Positions 1 through 8,041 of a stretch of 64,000 nt of DNA are shown here, in pieces. Under the pieces are notes generated by a model, which was not told where the DNA came from, searched no databases, and saw only the letters and a list, made by a program, of their open reading frames with translations. Source of the DNA: Streptomyces olivaceus (GTDB taxonomy: Bacteria > Actinomycetota > Actinomycetes > Streptomycetales > Streptomycetaceae); contig NZ_JOFH01000030.1 of NCBI RefSeq assembly GCF_000721235.1, positions 26,064 through 90,063 on the forward strand, in the 5' to 3' direction. The position numbers and the translations under genes are program-made. Each line of letters starts with the position of its first letter. Within the stretch, counting starts at the first letter, position 1.

Positions 1-881
1 TTGCGGAACATGTGGTCGGCGACCGGACGCGTGAAGGCGTACTGGGTGTCCGTGTCGATGTTCATCTTGACCACGCCGTTCTCCAGGGCGGTCGCGATCT
101 CCTCGGCGGAGGAGCCCGAGCCGCCGTGGAAGACGAAGTTGAACGGCTTGCTGCCGGCCGGCTGCCCGTACTTCGACGCGATGCCCTCGTTCAGCTCCTT
201 GAGCAGCTCGGGGCGGAGCACGACGTTGCCCGGCTTGTACACGCCGTGCACGTTGCCGAAGGACGCGGCGAGCAGGTAGCGGCCCTTCTCGCCCAGGCCC
301 AGGGCCTCGACGGTGCGGACCGCGTCGTCGACCGTGGTGTACAGGGAGTCGTTGATCTCGTGCGAGACGCCGTCCTCCTCGCCGCCGGTCGGGGTGATCT
401 CGACCTCGAGGATGATCTTCGCGGCGCGGGCGCGCTCCAGCAGCTCGGCGGCGATGGAGAGGTTGTCGGACAGGGTCTCGGCCGAGCCGTCCCACATGTG
501 CGACTGGAACAGCGGGTTGCGGCCGGCCTTGACGCGCTCCTCGGAGACCGCGAGCAGCGGACGCACGTAGCCGTCGAGCTTGTCCTTGGGACAGTGGTCC
601 GTGTGCAGGGCGACGGTGACGTCGTACTTCTCGGCGACGATGTGCGCGAACTCGGCCAGCGCGACGGCGCCGGTCACCATGTCCTTGTTGTGCTGGCCGC
701 CCAGGAACTCGGCGCCGCCCGTGGACATCTGGATGATGCCGTCGCTCTCCGCCTCGGCGAAACCGCGCAGGGCCGCGTGGAGCGTCTGAGTGGAGGTCAC
801 GTTGATGGCCGGGTAGGCGAACTTTCCTGCCTTCGCCCGGTCCAGCATCTCGTTGTAGACCTCGGGAGTTGCGATGGGCAT
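1..881 (-). CDS. fbaA: Class II fructose-bisphosphate aldolase (3' end outside window)
   Basis: The reading frame is open from an ATG at 881 to the window edge, giving 293 residues without a stop, so the C-terminus is missing. It begins MPIATPEVYNEMLDRAKAGK and contains the class II zinc and active-site segments, including ALHTDHCPKDKLDGYV (catalytic Asp and first zinc His), VEITPTGGEEDGV, SFGNVHGVYKPGNV and FVFHGGSGSS. The enzyme cleaves fructose 1,6-bisphosphate to DHAP and glyceraldehyde 3-phosphate in glycolysis and gluconeogenesis. It is followed upstream by pyrE on the same strand, 155 bp away, so it probably has its own promoter there. Confidence 0.96.
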   Translation of the reverse strand, partial: MPIATPEVYNEMLDRAKAGKFAYPAINVTSTQTLHAALRGFAEAESDGIIQMSTGGAEFLGGQHNKDMVTGAVALAEFAHIVAEKYDVTVALHTDHCPKDKLDGYVRPLLAVSEERVKAGRNPLFQSHMWDGSAETLSDNLSIAAELLERARAAKIILEVEITPTGGEEDGVSHEINDSLYTTVDDAVRTVEALGLGEKGRYLLAASFGNVHGVYKPGNVVLRPELLKELNEGIASKYGQPAGSKPFNFVFHGGSGSSAEEIATALENGVVKMNIDTDTQYAFTRPVADHMFR

Positions 882-1036
882 CTGTCCGCTCCTTGTATGT
901 GCGGGTGGGCGTGCTGGTGCTTATGGCCCTGACCTGAGACTGGAAGGCGACGTCATCGTCGGCCCCATCCTTCCAGACGACGCGGGAATACCCGAGTGGA
1001 CGTCCGTCGCGGTCCTCCGGGGCTTCGGGGGACGGC

Positions 1037-1591
1037 TCAGTCCAGGCCCAGCTCGTCCTTGTCGTACGCGTACCGGTACGGCACTCCCGCGCCGTCCTGG
1101 ATCTTCTCGGCGGCGCCCGTCGCCCGGTCGACGATGGTCGCGACGGCGACCACCTCGCCGCCGGCCTCGCGCACGGCCTCGACGGCGGTCAGCGGGGAGC
1201 CGCCGGTGGTGGAGGTGTCCTCGACGACCAGCACGCGGCGGCCCCTGATGTCCGGGCCCTCGACGCGGCGCTGCAGCCCGTGCGCCTTGGCGGCCTTGCG
1301 GACCACGAACGCGTCCAGCCTGCGGCCGCGCGCGGCGGCGGCGTGCAGCAGGCTCGCGGCGACCGGGTCGGCGCCCATGGTGAGGCCGCCCACCGTGTCG
1401 TACTCCAGGTCGGCGGTCAGGTCGAGCAGCACCTGTCCGACCAGCGGCGCGGCCTCGCCGTCCAGGGTGATGCGGCGCAGGTCGACGTAGTAGTCGGCCT
1501 CCAGACCCGAGGAGAGGGTCACCTTGCCGTGCACCACGGCCTTGTCCTTGATCTGCTGCAGCAGCGCGCCGCGTACGTCTACGTCCGTCAT
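1037..1591 (-). CDS. pyrE: Orotate phosphoribosyltransferase
   Basis: This 184-aa protein makes OMP from orotate and PRPP in pyrimidine synthesis. The PRPP-binding loop is visible as RVLVVEDTSTTGGSPLTAV near residues 118-135, and the length fits the family. It starts at ATG (MTDVDVRGALLQQIKDKAVV), 10 bp after the stop of the epimerase-like gene, so the two are probably cotranscribed. Other pyrimidine genes are absent nearby, which is common for actinobacterial pyrE. Confidence 0.95.
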   Translation of the reverse strand: MTDVDVRGALLQQIKDKAVVHGKVTLSSGLEADYYVDLRRITLDGEAAPLVGQVLLDLTADLEYDTVGGLTMGADPVAASLLHAAAARGRRLDAFVVRKAAKAHGLQRRVEGPDIRGRRVLVVEDTSTTGGSPLTAVEAVREAGGEVVAVATIVDRATGAAEKIQDGAGVPYRYAYDKDELGLD

Positions 1592-1601
1592 GGACGCCAG
1601 C

Positions 1602-2399
1602 TTAGAGGCGGCGCCAGGACCAGGTCGTCGTGGCCTCCAGCGGCTCCAGGGGTGTGACCAGGCGCGGGGCGGTGTTCAGGCCGTTGGGCGGCCCGGTCTG
1701 CGGCTCCACGCAGACGGCGGCCTCCTGCTCGTCGTACACCACGGCCCAGGGCTCGCGGCTGGTCACGTTCAGCTCCAGCCGTCCGGGCCAGGTGAGGGTG
1801 ACGTCGACGCCGTCCGGCATGCCGAAGCAGTCGTCCCAGGGGCCCGGCTTCGGCTCGACGCGGTTGCCGGTGGGGAGGTGGTCGTCGCCGCGCTCCTCCT
1901 GCCAGGCGGGGTCGAAGGCGATCGAGACGTCCGCGCCGCCCCCGCCGTCGAGGGTGCGGTTGAACCAGGGGTGCCAGCCGACCTGCGCCGGGAAGGACGA
2001 GTCGTACGTCTCCACGGCCAGCGTCAGCGTCAGCGCGTCCTCGGCGAGGGCGACGACCTGAGTGACGCGGCCGGTGTAGGGCCAGGGGTCGGTCAGGTCG
2101 TACGTGAGGACGGCCTCGTCCGCGGTGACGCGGGCGGTGCGCCAGGCGGCGTCGCGTGCGGTGCCGTGGATGGCGTGCGGCGGGGAGTTGAGCGGCATCT
2201 GGTGGACCACGGCGCCGTCGTCGAAGCGGCCGTCCCGGATGCGGCCGCACCAGGGGACCATCGGGAAGCAGCCGTAGCGCTCGCCCTGGCGGAGCAGCTC
2301 CGTGCCGCCGACGCGGAGCCCGCCGATCCGGCCGCCGTTGCCCGGCAGCACGGTCGCCTCCGCGTCACCCGCGGTCAGCGTGATGGGTTCGTTGCTCAC
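1602..2399 (-). CDS. Aldose 1-epimerase family protein
   Basis: A 265-aa GalM-like beta-sandwich protein with a GTG start (VSNEPITLTAGDAEATVLPG). Family landmarks are visible: SPPHAIHGTARDAAW carries the first catalytic histidine, QVGWHPWFNR the second, and VEPQTGPPNGLN the catalytic glutamate region. It probably interconverts alpha and beta anomers of a hexose or hexose phosphate; the exact sugar cannot be told. It lies tightly upstream of pyrE on the same strand. Confidence 0.87.
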   Translation of the reverse strand: MSNEPITLTAGDAEATVLPGNGGRIGGLRVGGTELLRQGERYGCFPMVPWCGRIRDGRFDDGAVVHQMPLNSPPHAIHGTARDAAWRTARVTADEAVLTYDLTDPWPYTGRVTQVVALAEDALTLTLAVETYDSSFPAQVGWHPWFNRTLDGGGGADVSIAFDPAWQEERGDDHLPTGNRVEPKPGPWDDCFGMPDGVDVTLTWPGRLELNVTSREPWAVVYDEQEAAVCVEPQTGPPNGLNTAPRLVTPLEPLEATTTWSWRRL

Positions 2400-2484
2400 G
2401 CCACGACCCTACTGGGGCGATCAAGGGCGCACCGGCGGGACCGGGCCCATCGGCGACGCGGCGGGAACCGGGGGGAGGCCGGGG

Positions 2485-3321
2485 TCAGCGGCGCCTGCGG
2501 AGCGCCCGGCCCACGACGATCGCCGACGCGACGACCAGCGCCGCCGCGGGGGCGGCCCAGCGCAGGGGGGCACCGGCCACCCTCGGCTGGGGCGCGGGGA
2601 CGGGGGCGTACCGGCCGCGCGGCGGGGCGTGGTCCACCTCCTCGGCGCTGCGGCCGATCATCGTGCGGCGCGCGTGGGCGGCCTCGGCGGGGGGCCGGAC
2701 CGGCTCGGGGGCCGCGGGCTCCGGGGCGGCGGGCTCGGGGGCGGCGGCGGGGGGAGCTGCGTCCGCGTCCTCCCCGGCTCCGGCGTCGCTCCCGTCGCTC
2801 TCGCCGTGCCCGTCGTCCTCGTCGCGCTCGCCGTCCGTGGCCAGGAGCGAGGGCGGGGGGATCTCGGTGTCGAAGACCGAGGCGGGCCGCGGCTCCTCCG
2901 CCGCCGCGGTGCCCAGGTTCTCCGCGAACCGGGTCAGCAGCCGGGCCGTGGCCGACGTCACCGACTCCGGCGGCAGCTCCGTCACGCGCCCGTCCGCGGT
3001 GGCCGTCCCGCCGAGGACGACGGTCGAGCCGCCGTCGGCGTCCGCCACCCGCAGCGTGAGCGCGAGCGCGACCGTGCCGGTGCCGCGCGACTCGGTGGCG
3101 TCGCCCCGGACGGCGTACGTGCCGTCCTCGCCCCCGGACAGGCGCAGGGTGCCGCGGTAGGTGATGGAGTGACTGCCGATACGCACCTTCAGCCGGCCGG
3201 CGACCGGCTCGGCACCGGCGTCCTGCTGGAGCCCCGGGACGGCCCGGGCGACCCGGGCGGGGTCGGCCAGCACGTCCCTGAGCCGCTCGGCCGGAACCGG
3301 AACGAACACCTCATGCTCCAT
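2485..3321 (-). CDS. SRPBCC (CoxG-like) protein with C-terminal membrane anchor
   Basis: A 278-aa protein from ATG 3321 (MEHEVFVPVPAERLRDVLAD). Residues 1-145 resemble a START/SRPBCC domain of the carbon-monoxide-dehydrogenase subunit G type (AERLRDVLADPARVARAVPG, then the beta-rich GRLKVRIGSHSITYRGTL). Residues 150-225 are Ala/Pro/Glu-rich linker. The C-terminus is one transmembrane helix (AAPAAALVVASAIVVG) ending in RALRRRR, so the lipid- or ligand-binding domain is probably tethered at the inner membrane. No CO dehydrogenase genes are nearby, so the CoxG name reflects fold only. The ligand is unknown. Confidence 0.8.
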   Translation of the reverse strand: MEHEVFVPVPAERLRDVLADPARVARAVPGLQQDAGAEPVAGRLKVRIGSHSITYRGTLRLSGGEDGTYAVRGDATESRGTGTVALALTLRVADADGGSTVVLGGTATADGRVTELPPESVTSATARLLTRFAENLGTAAAEEPRPASVFDTEIPPPSLLATDGERDEDDGHGESDGSDAGAGEDADAAPPAAAPEPAAPEPAAPEPVRPPAEAAHARRTMIGRSAEEVDHAPPRGRYAPVPAPQPRVAGAPLRWAAPAAALVVASAIVVGRALRRRR

Positions 3322-3386
3322 GTCACCGCAGCCTACCGTTCCTGGGGTTGTTGGCCAGTGTGTTGACCGACAACCCTGCCGGGGAC

Positions 3387-5045
3387 TCAGTACCGCGGAT
3401 GCACCAGCGTGGAGGGCGGCAGCCCGGGGACGCGGGTGCGGGCCGCGTCGCGGGCGCCCCCCGCCAGGGACTCGGGGGTGAGCGTGCGCGGGCGGGGCGC
3501 CGCCGGGTCGAGGCGCAGGGCGGGGGCCGCGCGCGCGGCCAGCAGGAAGCCCCAGCCGCGCGGGGCGGGGGCGTGCAGGCCGGCGCTCGCGCGCCCGGGG
3601 TCGGGGGCGAGGTCGGCGTCGCGGGTGCCGACGCGGTAGGCGACGGCCGGCAGGCCGGCCGCGCGGAGCGTCGCGTCGACCGTCCAGAAGGTCCGGGGGC
3701 GGTCGGCGACCGGACCCGCGTGCACGGCCAGCCGCCCGTCCGGAGCGAGCACCCGCCGCAGCAGGCCGTAGAACTCCTGGGAGTACAGCTTGGTGCTGGC
3801 GGTGATGTCCGGGTCGGGGAGGTCCGAGATCACCACGTCGTACGCCGCGGACGGCGTCGAGCGCAGCCGCCGGAAGGCGTCCGCCGTGCCGGCGTGGAGG
3901 CGCGGGTCACCGTAGGCGTGCTCGTTGAGGGCGGACAGGCCGGGGTCGTTCCGGGCCAGCCGGACGAGCCCGGCGTCGGGTTCGACGACGTCGACCCGGC
4001 GGACGCCGGGGTGGCGCAGCACCTCCCGGGCGGCGAGGCCGTCGCCGCCGCCGAGGATCAGCACCCGCGCGTGCGGGCCGTCCATGGCCGGGCGCACCAG
4101 GGCCTCGTGGTAGCGCCGCTCGTCGCTGTCGCTGACCCGCAGCCGCCCGTCCAGGAACAGGTCGAGGGGCCGCCCGTCGGCGTCGCCGGTGAGGACGACC
4201 TCCTGCACGTCGGTCCGCACGGCGACCCGGACGTCCTGGCCGTACACGGCGTGCCGGGCGGCGCGTTCGAAGTCGTCGGCGAGGACGGTCGCCGTGGCCA
4301 GGAGGGCGAGGACGAGGACGTTGGCGGTGAGCAGCAGCCAGCGGGCCCGCCGGGTCAGGTCGCGCCGGAACAGGCCGAGGACCAGGGCGGCGCCGACGAC
4401 CGCGTTGACGGTCCCGGTCAGCAGGGCGCCGGTGAGCTGGCCCAGGAAGGGCAGCAGCACGAAGGGGAAGGCCAGGCCGCCGACGAGCGCACCGACGTAG
4501 TCCGCGGCGAACAGGTCGGCGACGGCGCCGCCCGGGTCCTGCCGGCGGACGCGCTGGATCAGCTCCATGAGCAGCGGCACCTCGGCGCCGATCAGCACGC
4601 CGATGGTGAGCGAGAAGCCGACCAGCAGGACGCGCGGCCCGTCCGCCCACAGGCCGCCCCAGCCGCCGGTCCAGGCGAAGACGGCGTACAGCACCATCGC
4701 GCTGGAGCCGCCGACGAGGGCGAGGCCCGCCTCCAGGGCGCCGAACCCGGCGGCCGCGAACCGCCGCAGCCGTTTGGCGGCCAGGGAGCCGAGGCCCATG
4801 GCGAAGACCATGACGGACAGGACCACGGACGCCTGGGTGACCGAGTCGCCGATGAGGTACGAGGCGAGCGCGACGAGTTCGAGTTCGTACACGAGCCCGC
4901 AGGCCGCACAGACGAACACACCGGCCAGCACCAGGAACCGCCCGGTGCCGGGCCGCACCGGCAGCGGCGCGGGCGCCCCGGCACCGCCGGGGGCTCCCCA
5001 GGACGGCGGAGGACCGGGAGGGGCGGGCACGTGCGGCTCGATCAC
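3387..5045 (-). CDS. Polytopic membrane spermidine-synthase-like protein
   Basis: A 552-aa protein with GTG start. Residues 35-260 form about seven hydrophobic helices (for example [20 protein letters not shown] and [20 protein letters not shown]). The C-terminal half is a Rossmann methyltransferase-like domain with [20 protein letters not shown] (nucleotide loop), [11 protein letters not shown] (ribose-binding acid) and [11 protein letters not shown], the position where aminopropyltransferases keep their catalytic Asp. Membrane-fused SpeE-like proteins are common in actinobacteria and their physiological substrate is uncertain, so true spermidine synthesis is not claimed. It is probably expressed alone. 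Confidence 0.86.
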   Translation of the reverse strand: MIEPHVPAPPGPPPSWGAPGGAGAPAPLPVRPGTGRFLVLAGVFVCAACGLVYELELVALASYLIGDSVTQASVVLSVMVFAMGLGSLAAKRLRRFAAAGFGALEAGLALVGGSSAMVLYAVFAWTGGWGGLWADGPRVLLVGFSLTIGVLIGAEVPLLMELIQRVRRQDPGGAVADLFAADYVGALVGGLAFPFVLLPFLGQLTGALLTGTVNAVVGAALVLGLFRRDLTRRARWLLLTANVLVLALLATATVLADDFERAARHAVYGQDVRVAVRTDVQEVVLTGDADGRPLDLFLDGRLRVSDSDERRYHEALVRPAMDGPHARVLILGGGDGLAAREVLRHPGVRRVDVVEPDAGLVRLARNDPGLSALNEHAYGDPRLHAGTADAFRRLRSTPSAAYDVVISDLPDPDITASTKLYSQEFYGLLRRVLAPDGRLAVHAGPVADRPRTFWTVDATLRAAGLPAVAYRVGTRDADLAPDPGRASAGLHAPAPRGWGFLLAARAAPALRLDPAAPRPRTLTPESLAGGARDAARTRVPGLPPSTLVHPRY

Positions 5046-5191
5046 CGCAGTGACGTTACGTCACGTGCCGACTGCGCTTCGTCACCCACACGTGTGAAAC
5101 TCGGGCCCCGCCGGACACCGCAGGTTTAACCGGCCTCCACCGGCTCAGGCGACCGGGCCCCGCTCCCGCCCGCCCGGCGGCGCCCGCCCGC

Positions 5192-5728
5192 TCATACGGC
5201 GGCCGCGCTGAGCTGCGGAGCCGGCACCCGCGCGCCCACCCGGGTCCGGGTCGCCACCAGCTGGCCGTCCTGCGGATAGGCGTGCCAGGTGCGCCAGTGC
5301 ACCTGGCCCTCCCGCCGGTGGGCCAGCAGTGCGGTGAAGGCGTGCGGACTGCCCGGGAAGACCCCGGCCAGGCCGTGCGGATGGTCGGCGACCAGGGCCA
5401 GCAGTTCCTGGGCGCGGCCGGCGAAGGAACCGGGCGTGAGCACCTCCACGCGGGCGGCGAACTCGTACTCCCAGTCGCCCACCCGCTTGGCGACGCCCAG
5501 CGGCAGCGGGGTGCTGCTGCCCGGGATGCACGCCACCGTCTCGGAGCAACTGCCCTGCTCCTCTTCGAGCAGGACTTGATGGGAGGCGCCCAGGAGCCTC
5601 AACTGCAGTTTTGCATCTTCCAGTTCGACGTCGAGGCTGGCGAGCGCGGGCAGCGGTTCGCGGCCCAGGGTCCAGGCCAGGTCGGCGGCGCGGGTGTCGG
5701 TGTAGGCGGTGTTCAGGGTCGTGAGCAT
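5192..5728 (-). CDS. DUF2617 family protein
   Basis: A 178-aa protein that I recognise as DUF2617 from its start MLTTLNTAYTDTRAADLAW, the GVAKRVGDWEYEFAARVEV block and the C-terminal WRTWHAYPQDGQLVATRTRV block. The internal ATG at 5728 is preferred over an upstream in-frame ATG at 5749 because the family begins there. The function is unknown and no catalytic motif is evident. Its upstream neighbour on the same strand is the Gly/Cys-tailed microprotein, 360 bp away. Confidence 0.85.
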   Translation of the reverse strand: MLTTLNTAYTDTRAADLAWTLGREPLPALASLDVELEDAKLQLRLLGASHQVLLEEEQGSCSETVACIPGSSTPLPLGVAKRVGDWEYEFAARVEVLTPGSFAGRAQELLALVADHPHGLAGVFPGSPHAFTALLAHRREGQVHWRTWHAYPQDGQLVATRTRVGARVPAPQLSAAAV

Positions 5729-6088
5729 GGATCGGCTCCGCAAGCACACAATGGAGAGGAAGGTGTGGGGCCCACCCGTCCCGGCAACGCCGGGGATGCG
5801 GCCCGCTCAGCCCAGTCGGCCGGTCAGGAGGGGATCAACAGGTCGTCCGAGGAGCTGGGTTGATGTGGGAGAGCGAATCATGAACAGTGGCGCCACCACA
5901 GCGTTTTTACCCAACTTCGTGGCGTTTCCATCCCTCAGGGGGCTCAACAGCTCAACTGTTCAACCATGGCGCACACCCCGCTCGCGGAAAGTGCGCCGGT
6001 GCGTGGGAGCGCCCACCGGGTGTGCTGCCCCGGCGGGCGCCCGTGGCGGGGATGCGGTTCCCCCTGGCCGGAGCTCGGCTGCCCCGTG
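5729..6088. other. Intergenic region with three tandem octamers
   Basis: No convincing gene is seen in these 360 bp. At 5941-5964 there are three adjacent octamers, GGCTCAAC, AGCTCAAC and TGTTCAAC, that is NNYTCAAC repeated with an exact period of 8. The motif resembles the CTCAAC stretch in the nearby attachment core (6510-6532, minus strand) and in the transfer operators at 12850. A regulatory site or an integrase arm site is possible, but neither is shown. Confidence 0.4.
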
Positions 6089-6376
6089 TCAGCTGCCTCC
6101 GCCGCCGCATCCGCCGCCCCCGCCTCCGCAGGACGAGCCGCCTCCGCAGGACGACCCGCCACCGCAGGAGTGGCCTCCGTGATGTCCGCCCGAGGAACCG
6201 CCGTCCCCGTCCCCGGCCCACCAGCTGTTGTTGCCGCTGTCGCCGCCTCCGCCGGTGCTCCAGTGGCGCGTTCCCCGGCCGCCCCGCTTGCGGGCGGTGC
6301 GGGAGGCGCGCCGGCCCGCCACGACCGCCCTGGTCACCAGGAGCGCGCACACGATCAGGATGATGCCGACCACCAT
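6089..6376 (-). CDS. Small membrane protein with Gly/Cys/Ser-rich tail
   Basis: A 95-aa protein starting at ATG 6376 behind a GGAGGG ribosome site; an upstream in-frame extension lacks coding character. Residues 1-20 (MVVGIILIVCALLVTRAVVA) are one membrane helix or uncleaved signal anchor. Residues 21-45 are basic. Residues 50-95 are low complexity, with SCGGG repeated and four cysteines in the last 25 residues. The role is unknown. The cysteine-glycine tail could bind metal or be disulfide-linked outside the cell, depending on topology. Confidence 0.68.
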   Translation of the reverse strand: MVVGIILIVCALLVTRAVVAGRRASRTARKRGGRGTRHWSTGGGGDSGNNSWWAGDGDGGSSGGHHGGHSCGGGSSCGGGSSCGGGGGGCGGGGS

Positions 6377-6509
6377 GGCTCCACCCTCCTTCCGTTCCCG
6401 GGCACACGCCCGGAAGATCCCCCGAAGCGATCCCCCGTGGATGCCTCGCTCTGTTGTCACGCGGTGGTGCGTGAACGGGGGATGCCCCTCCCTGCCGTGC
6501 CCCAAAGCA

Positions 6510-6532
6510 GAGTTGAGCAACTTCTGAGGGTC
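6510..6532 (+). repeat. attL core, left copy of 23-bp direct repeat
   Basis: The 23 bp starting GAGTTGAGCAACTTC and ending TGAGGGTC are identical to 16126-16148. The flanking base differs on both sides (A versus C before, T versus C after), so the identity stops sharply. It lies 71 bp from the integrase stop codon, as expected for an integrase-proximal att site. The core contains the inverted repeat AGTTG-AG-CAACT, a plausible integrase core-binding pair. Confidence 0.85.
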
Positions 6533-6544
6533 TGCAAACGGCAG

Positions 6545-6582
6545 CGGCCCCTGACCTGCACCGGAGTGCCTGTCAGGGGCCG
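6545..6582 (-). terminator. Hairpin downstream of int
   Basis: A perfect 11-bp stem (CGGCCCCTGAC at 6545-6555 with its complement at 6572-6582) and a 16-nt loop lie 20 bp past the int stop codon. It probably ends the rep-xis-int transcript before the attL core. Confidence 0.6.
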
Positions 6583-6602
6583 TTGACGGCTCACGGGGCC
6601 GT

Positions 6603-7853
6603 CTACGGGCCGTCATCGCCCTCCGGGCCGTACTGGAACACGGAGTCGATGGCCCGCCGGGCGCGTTCGCGGCTGTCGGGCATCAGGTGGGCGTACACCC
6701 GCAGGGTCATGCCCGGATCGGCGTGCCCCATGTACTCGCTGATGGCCTTGATGTTCTCGCCCGCGTCGAGCAACGCCGAGGCGTAGAAGTGCCGGAGGGC
6801 GTGCATGCCGTGCTCGCGCGCCGATGCGTACTTGCCGTCCTGCCCTGCGTCAGGGATGAGCCCGGCAGCGGCCAGGGCGGGCTTCCATTCCTTGCCGTTG
6901 AAGTTGCTGCGCCAGATCATGCCGCCCTTCTCCGCCGTGAAGAGCAGGCGGGCGGACACCTTCGGCCCTTCCGGCACGTCCCACGGCAACGTGACCTCCA
7001 TGGGCTTGCAGGCATCCATGTGCGCCCGGAGCGCTTCGCCCACCGAGGCGGGCAGGGGAACATCCCGCGTCTTGCCGCCCTTGGGCAGGGCGAAAACGGG
7101 GTGCCCCTCCACGTGCTTGATCTGCCGGACGACATGCAGCGTGCGCCCGTCGGGTGCGATCGCGTCTTCGGCGAGTCCGAACAACTCCCCTTGGCGGAGG
7201 CCGCAACCGGCGCCCACATCGACCATGGGCCGGTACCGCTCCAGAAGCGCCGTTCGAACGGCGAGCACCTGGGCGAGGGACCAGGGCGTCACCGGGTGCG
7301 TGTCCAGCCTGGGCCGCCGTACGGTGCGCGCGCTGCACGGATTGCGGGACAAGAGCGAGTCGTCCACGGCGGCGGACAGGACGGATTGGACGTCGGCGAA
7401 GATGTTCCGGGCGTAGGCGGCACTCACACCCGGCTTGGCCTCCAGCGCGGCCAGCAGCCCCCGAATGTGCTCGGGGCGGAAGGTCCCCACCGGCCGCGAG
7501 CCGATCACGGGAAACGCGTGCAGCCTCAGCCGCCGCCCGAGTTCCTTCCGGGTCATCGGGCTGGACGTCCTGCTGTCCAACCACTTCCCGGCGTACTCCC
7601 GGAAGGTGATCCGGACCGACTTGGGGTCGGTGTACTGCCCCCGCGTCATGTCCGTCTCGATGGCGCTCAGCCACTTCTCGGCGAGCCGCTTCTTGCCGTC
7701 GGGGAAGCTCTTGGACTTCTCGGAGCCGTCCGGGCCGACGTACCGGGCGCGGTAGCGGAGCCCGCTGCCGTGACGGTCGGTCTTGACCTTGACCGCCTTG
7801 CCGTTCGCCCCGGTGCTGACCTTGTACCAACGGTCCTGGATGTGCCCGGCCAT
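6603..7853 (-). CDS. int: Tyrosine-recombinase integrase of the AICE
   Basis: A 416-aa phage-type integrase. The N-terminal part has an arm-binding-like region, a SAM-like core-binding domain lies around residues 65-160 (ITFREYAGKWLDSRTS onward), and the catalytic domain follows. Catalytic residues are visible: Arg in AGCGLRQGELFGLA, the H-x-x-R box in MHALRHFYASALLDAG, and the GHADPGMTLRVYAHL segment with the His and nucleophilic Tyr. Its start overlaps the xis stop by one base (TGATG), so the genes are translationally coupled. It should catalyse recombination between the 23-bp att cores. Confidence 0.95.
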   Translation of the reverse strand: MAGHIQDRWYKVSTGANGKAVKVKTDRHGSGLRYRARYVGPDGSEKSKSFPDGKKRLAEKWLSAIETDMTRGQYTDPKSVRITFREYAGKWLDSRTSSPMTRKELGRRLRLHAFPVIGSRPVGTFRPEHIRGLLAALEAKPGVSAAYARNIFADVQSVLSAAVDDSLLSRNPCSARTVRRPRLDTHPVTPWSLAQVLAVRTALLERYRPMVDVGAGCGLRQGELFGLAEDAIAPDGRTLHVVRQIKHVEGHPVFALPKGGKTRDVPLPASVGEALRAHMDACKPMEVTLPWDVPEGPKVSARLLFTAEKGGMIWRSNFNGKEWKPALAAAGLIPDAGQDGKYASAREHGMHALRHFYASALLDAGENIKAISEYMGHADPGMTLRVYAHLMPDSRERARRAIDSVFQYGPEGDDGP

Positions 7854-8041
7854 CAGGCGGCCTCCCTCAGCGACTCGACCCAGACGTGTACGTCGTCGGG
7901 GTCGAAGCGGAGGTGCCGGCCGACGCGGAAGCCGGTGGGTCCGGTGCCCTTACGGCGCCACTGATAGACGGTGTCCACGCTCGGCAGGCGGAACAGGCTC
8001 ACGAGGTCTTCCGGGGTCAGGTACTGCTCGGGCAGCCTCAT
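7853..8041 (-). CDS. xis: Excisionase-like helix-turn-helix protein
   Basis: A 62-aa MerR/HTH_17-type winged helix protein (LTPEDLVSLFRLPSVDTVYQWRRKG then RVGRHLRFDPDDVHVWVESL), typical of AICE Xis proteins that direct excisive recombination. Its ATG overlaps the rep stop (ATGA), and its stop overlaps int, forming a tight rep-xis-int unit like pSAM2. Confidence 0.92.
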   Translation of the reverse strand: MRLPEQYLTPEDLVSLFRLPSVDTVYQWRRKGTGPTGFRVGRHLRFDPDDVHVWVESLREAA

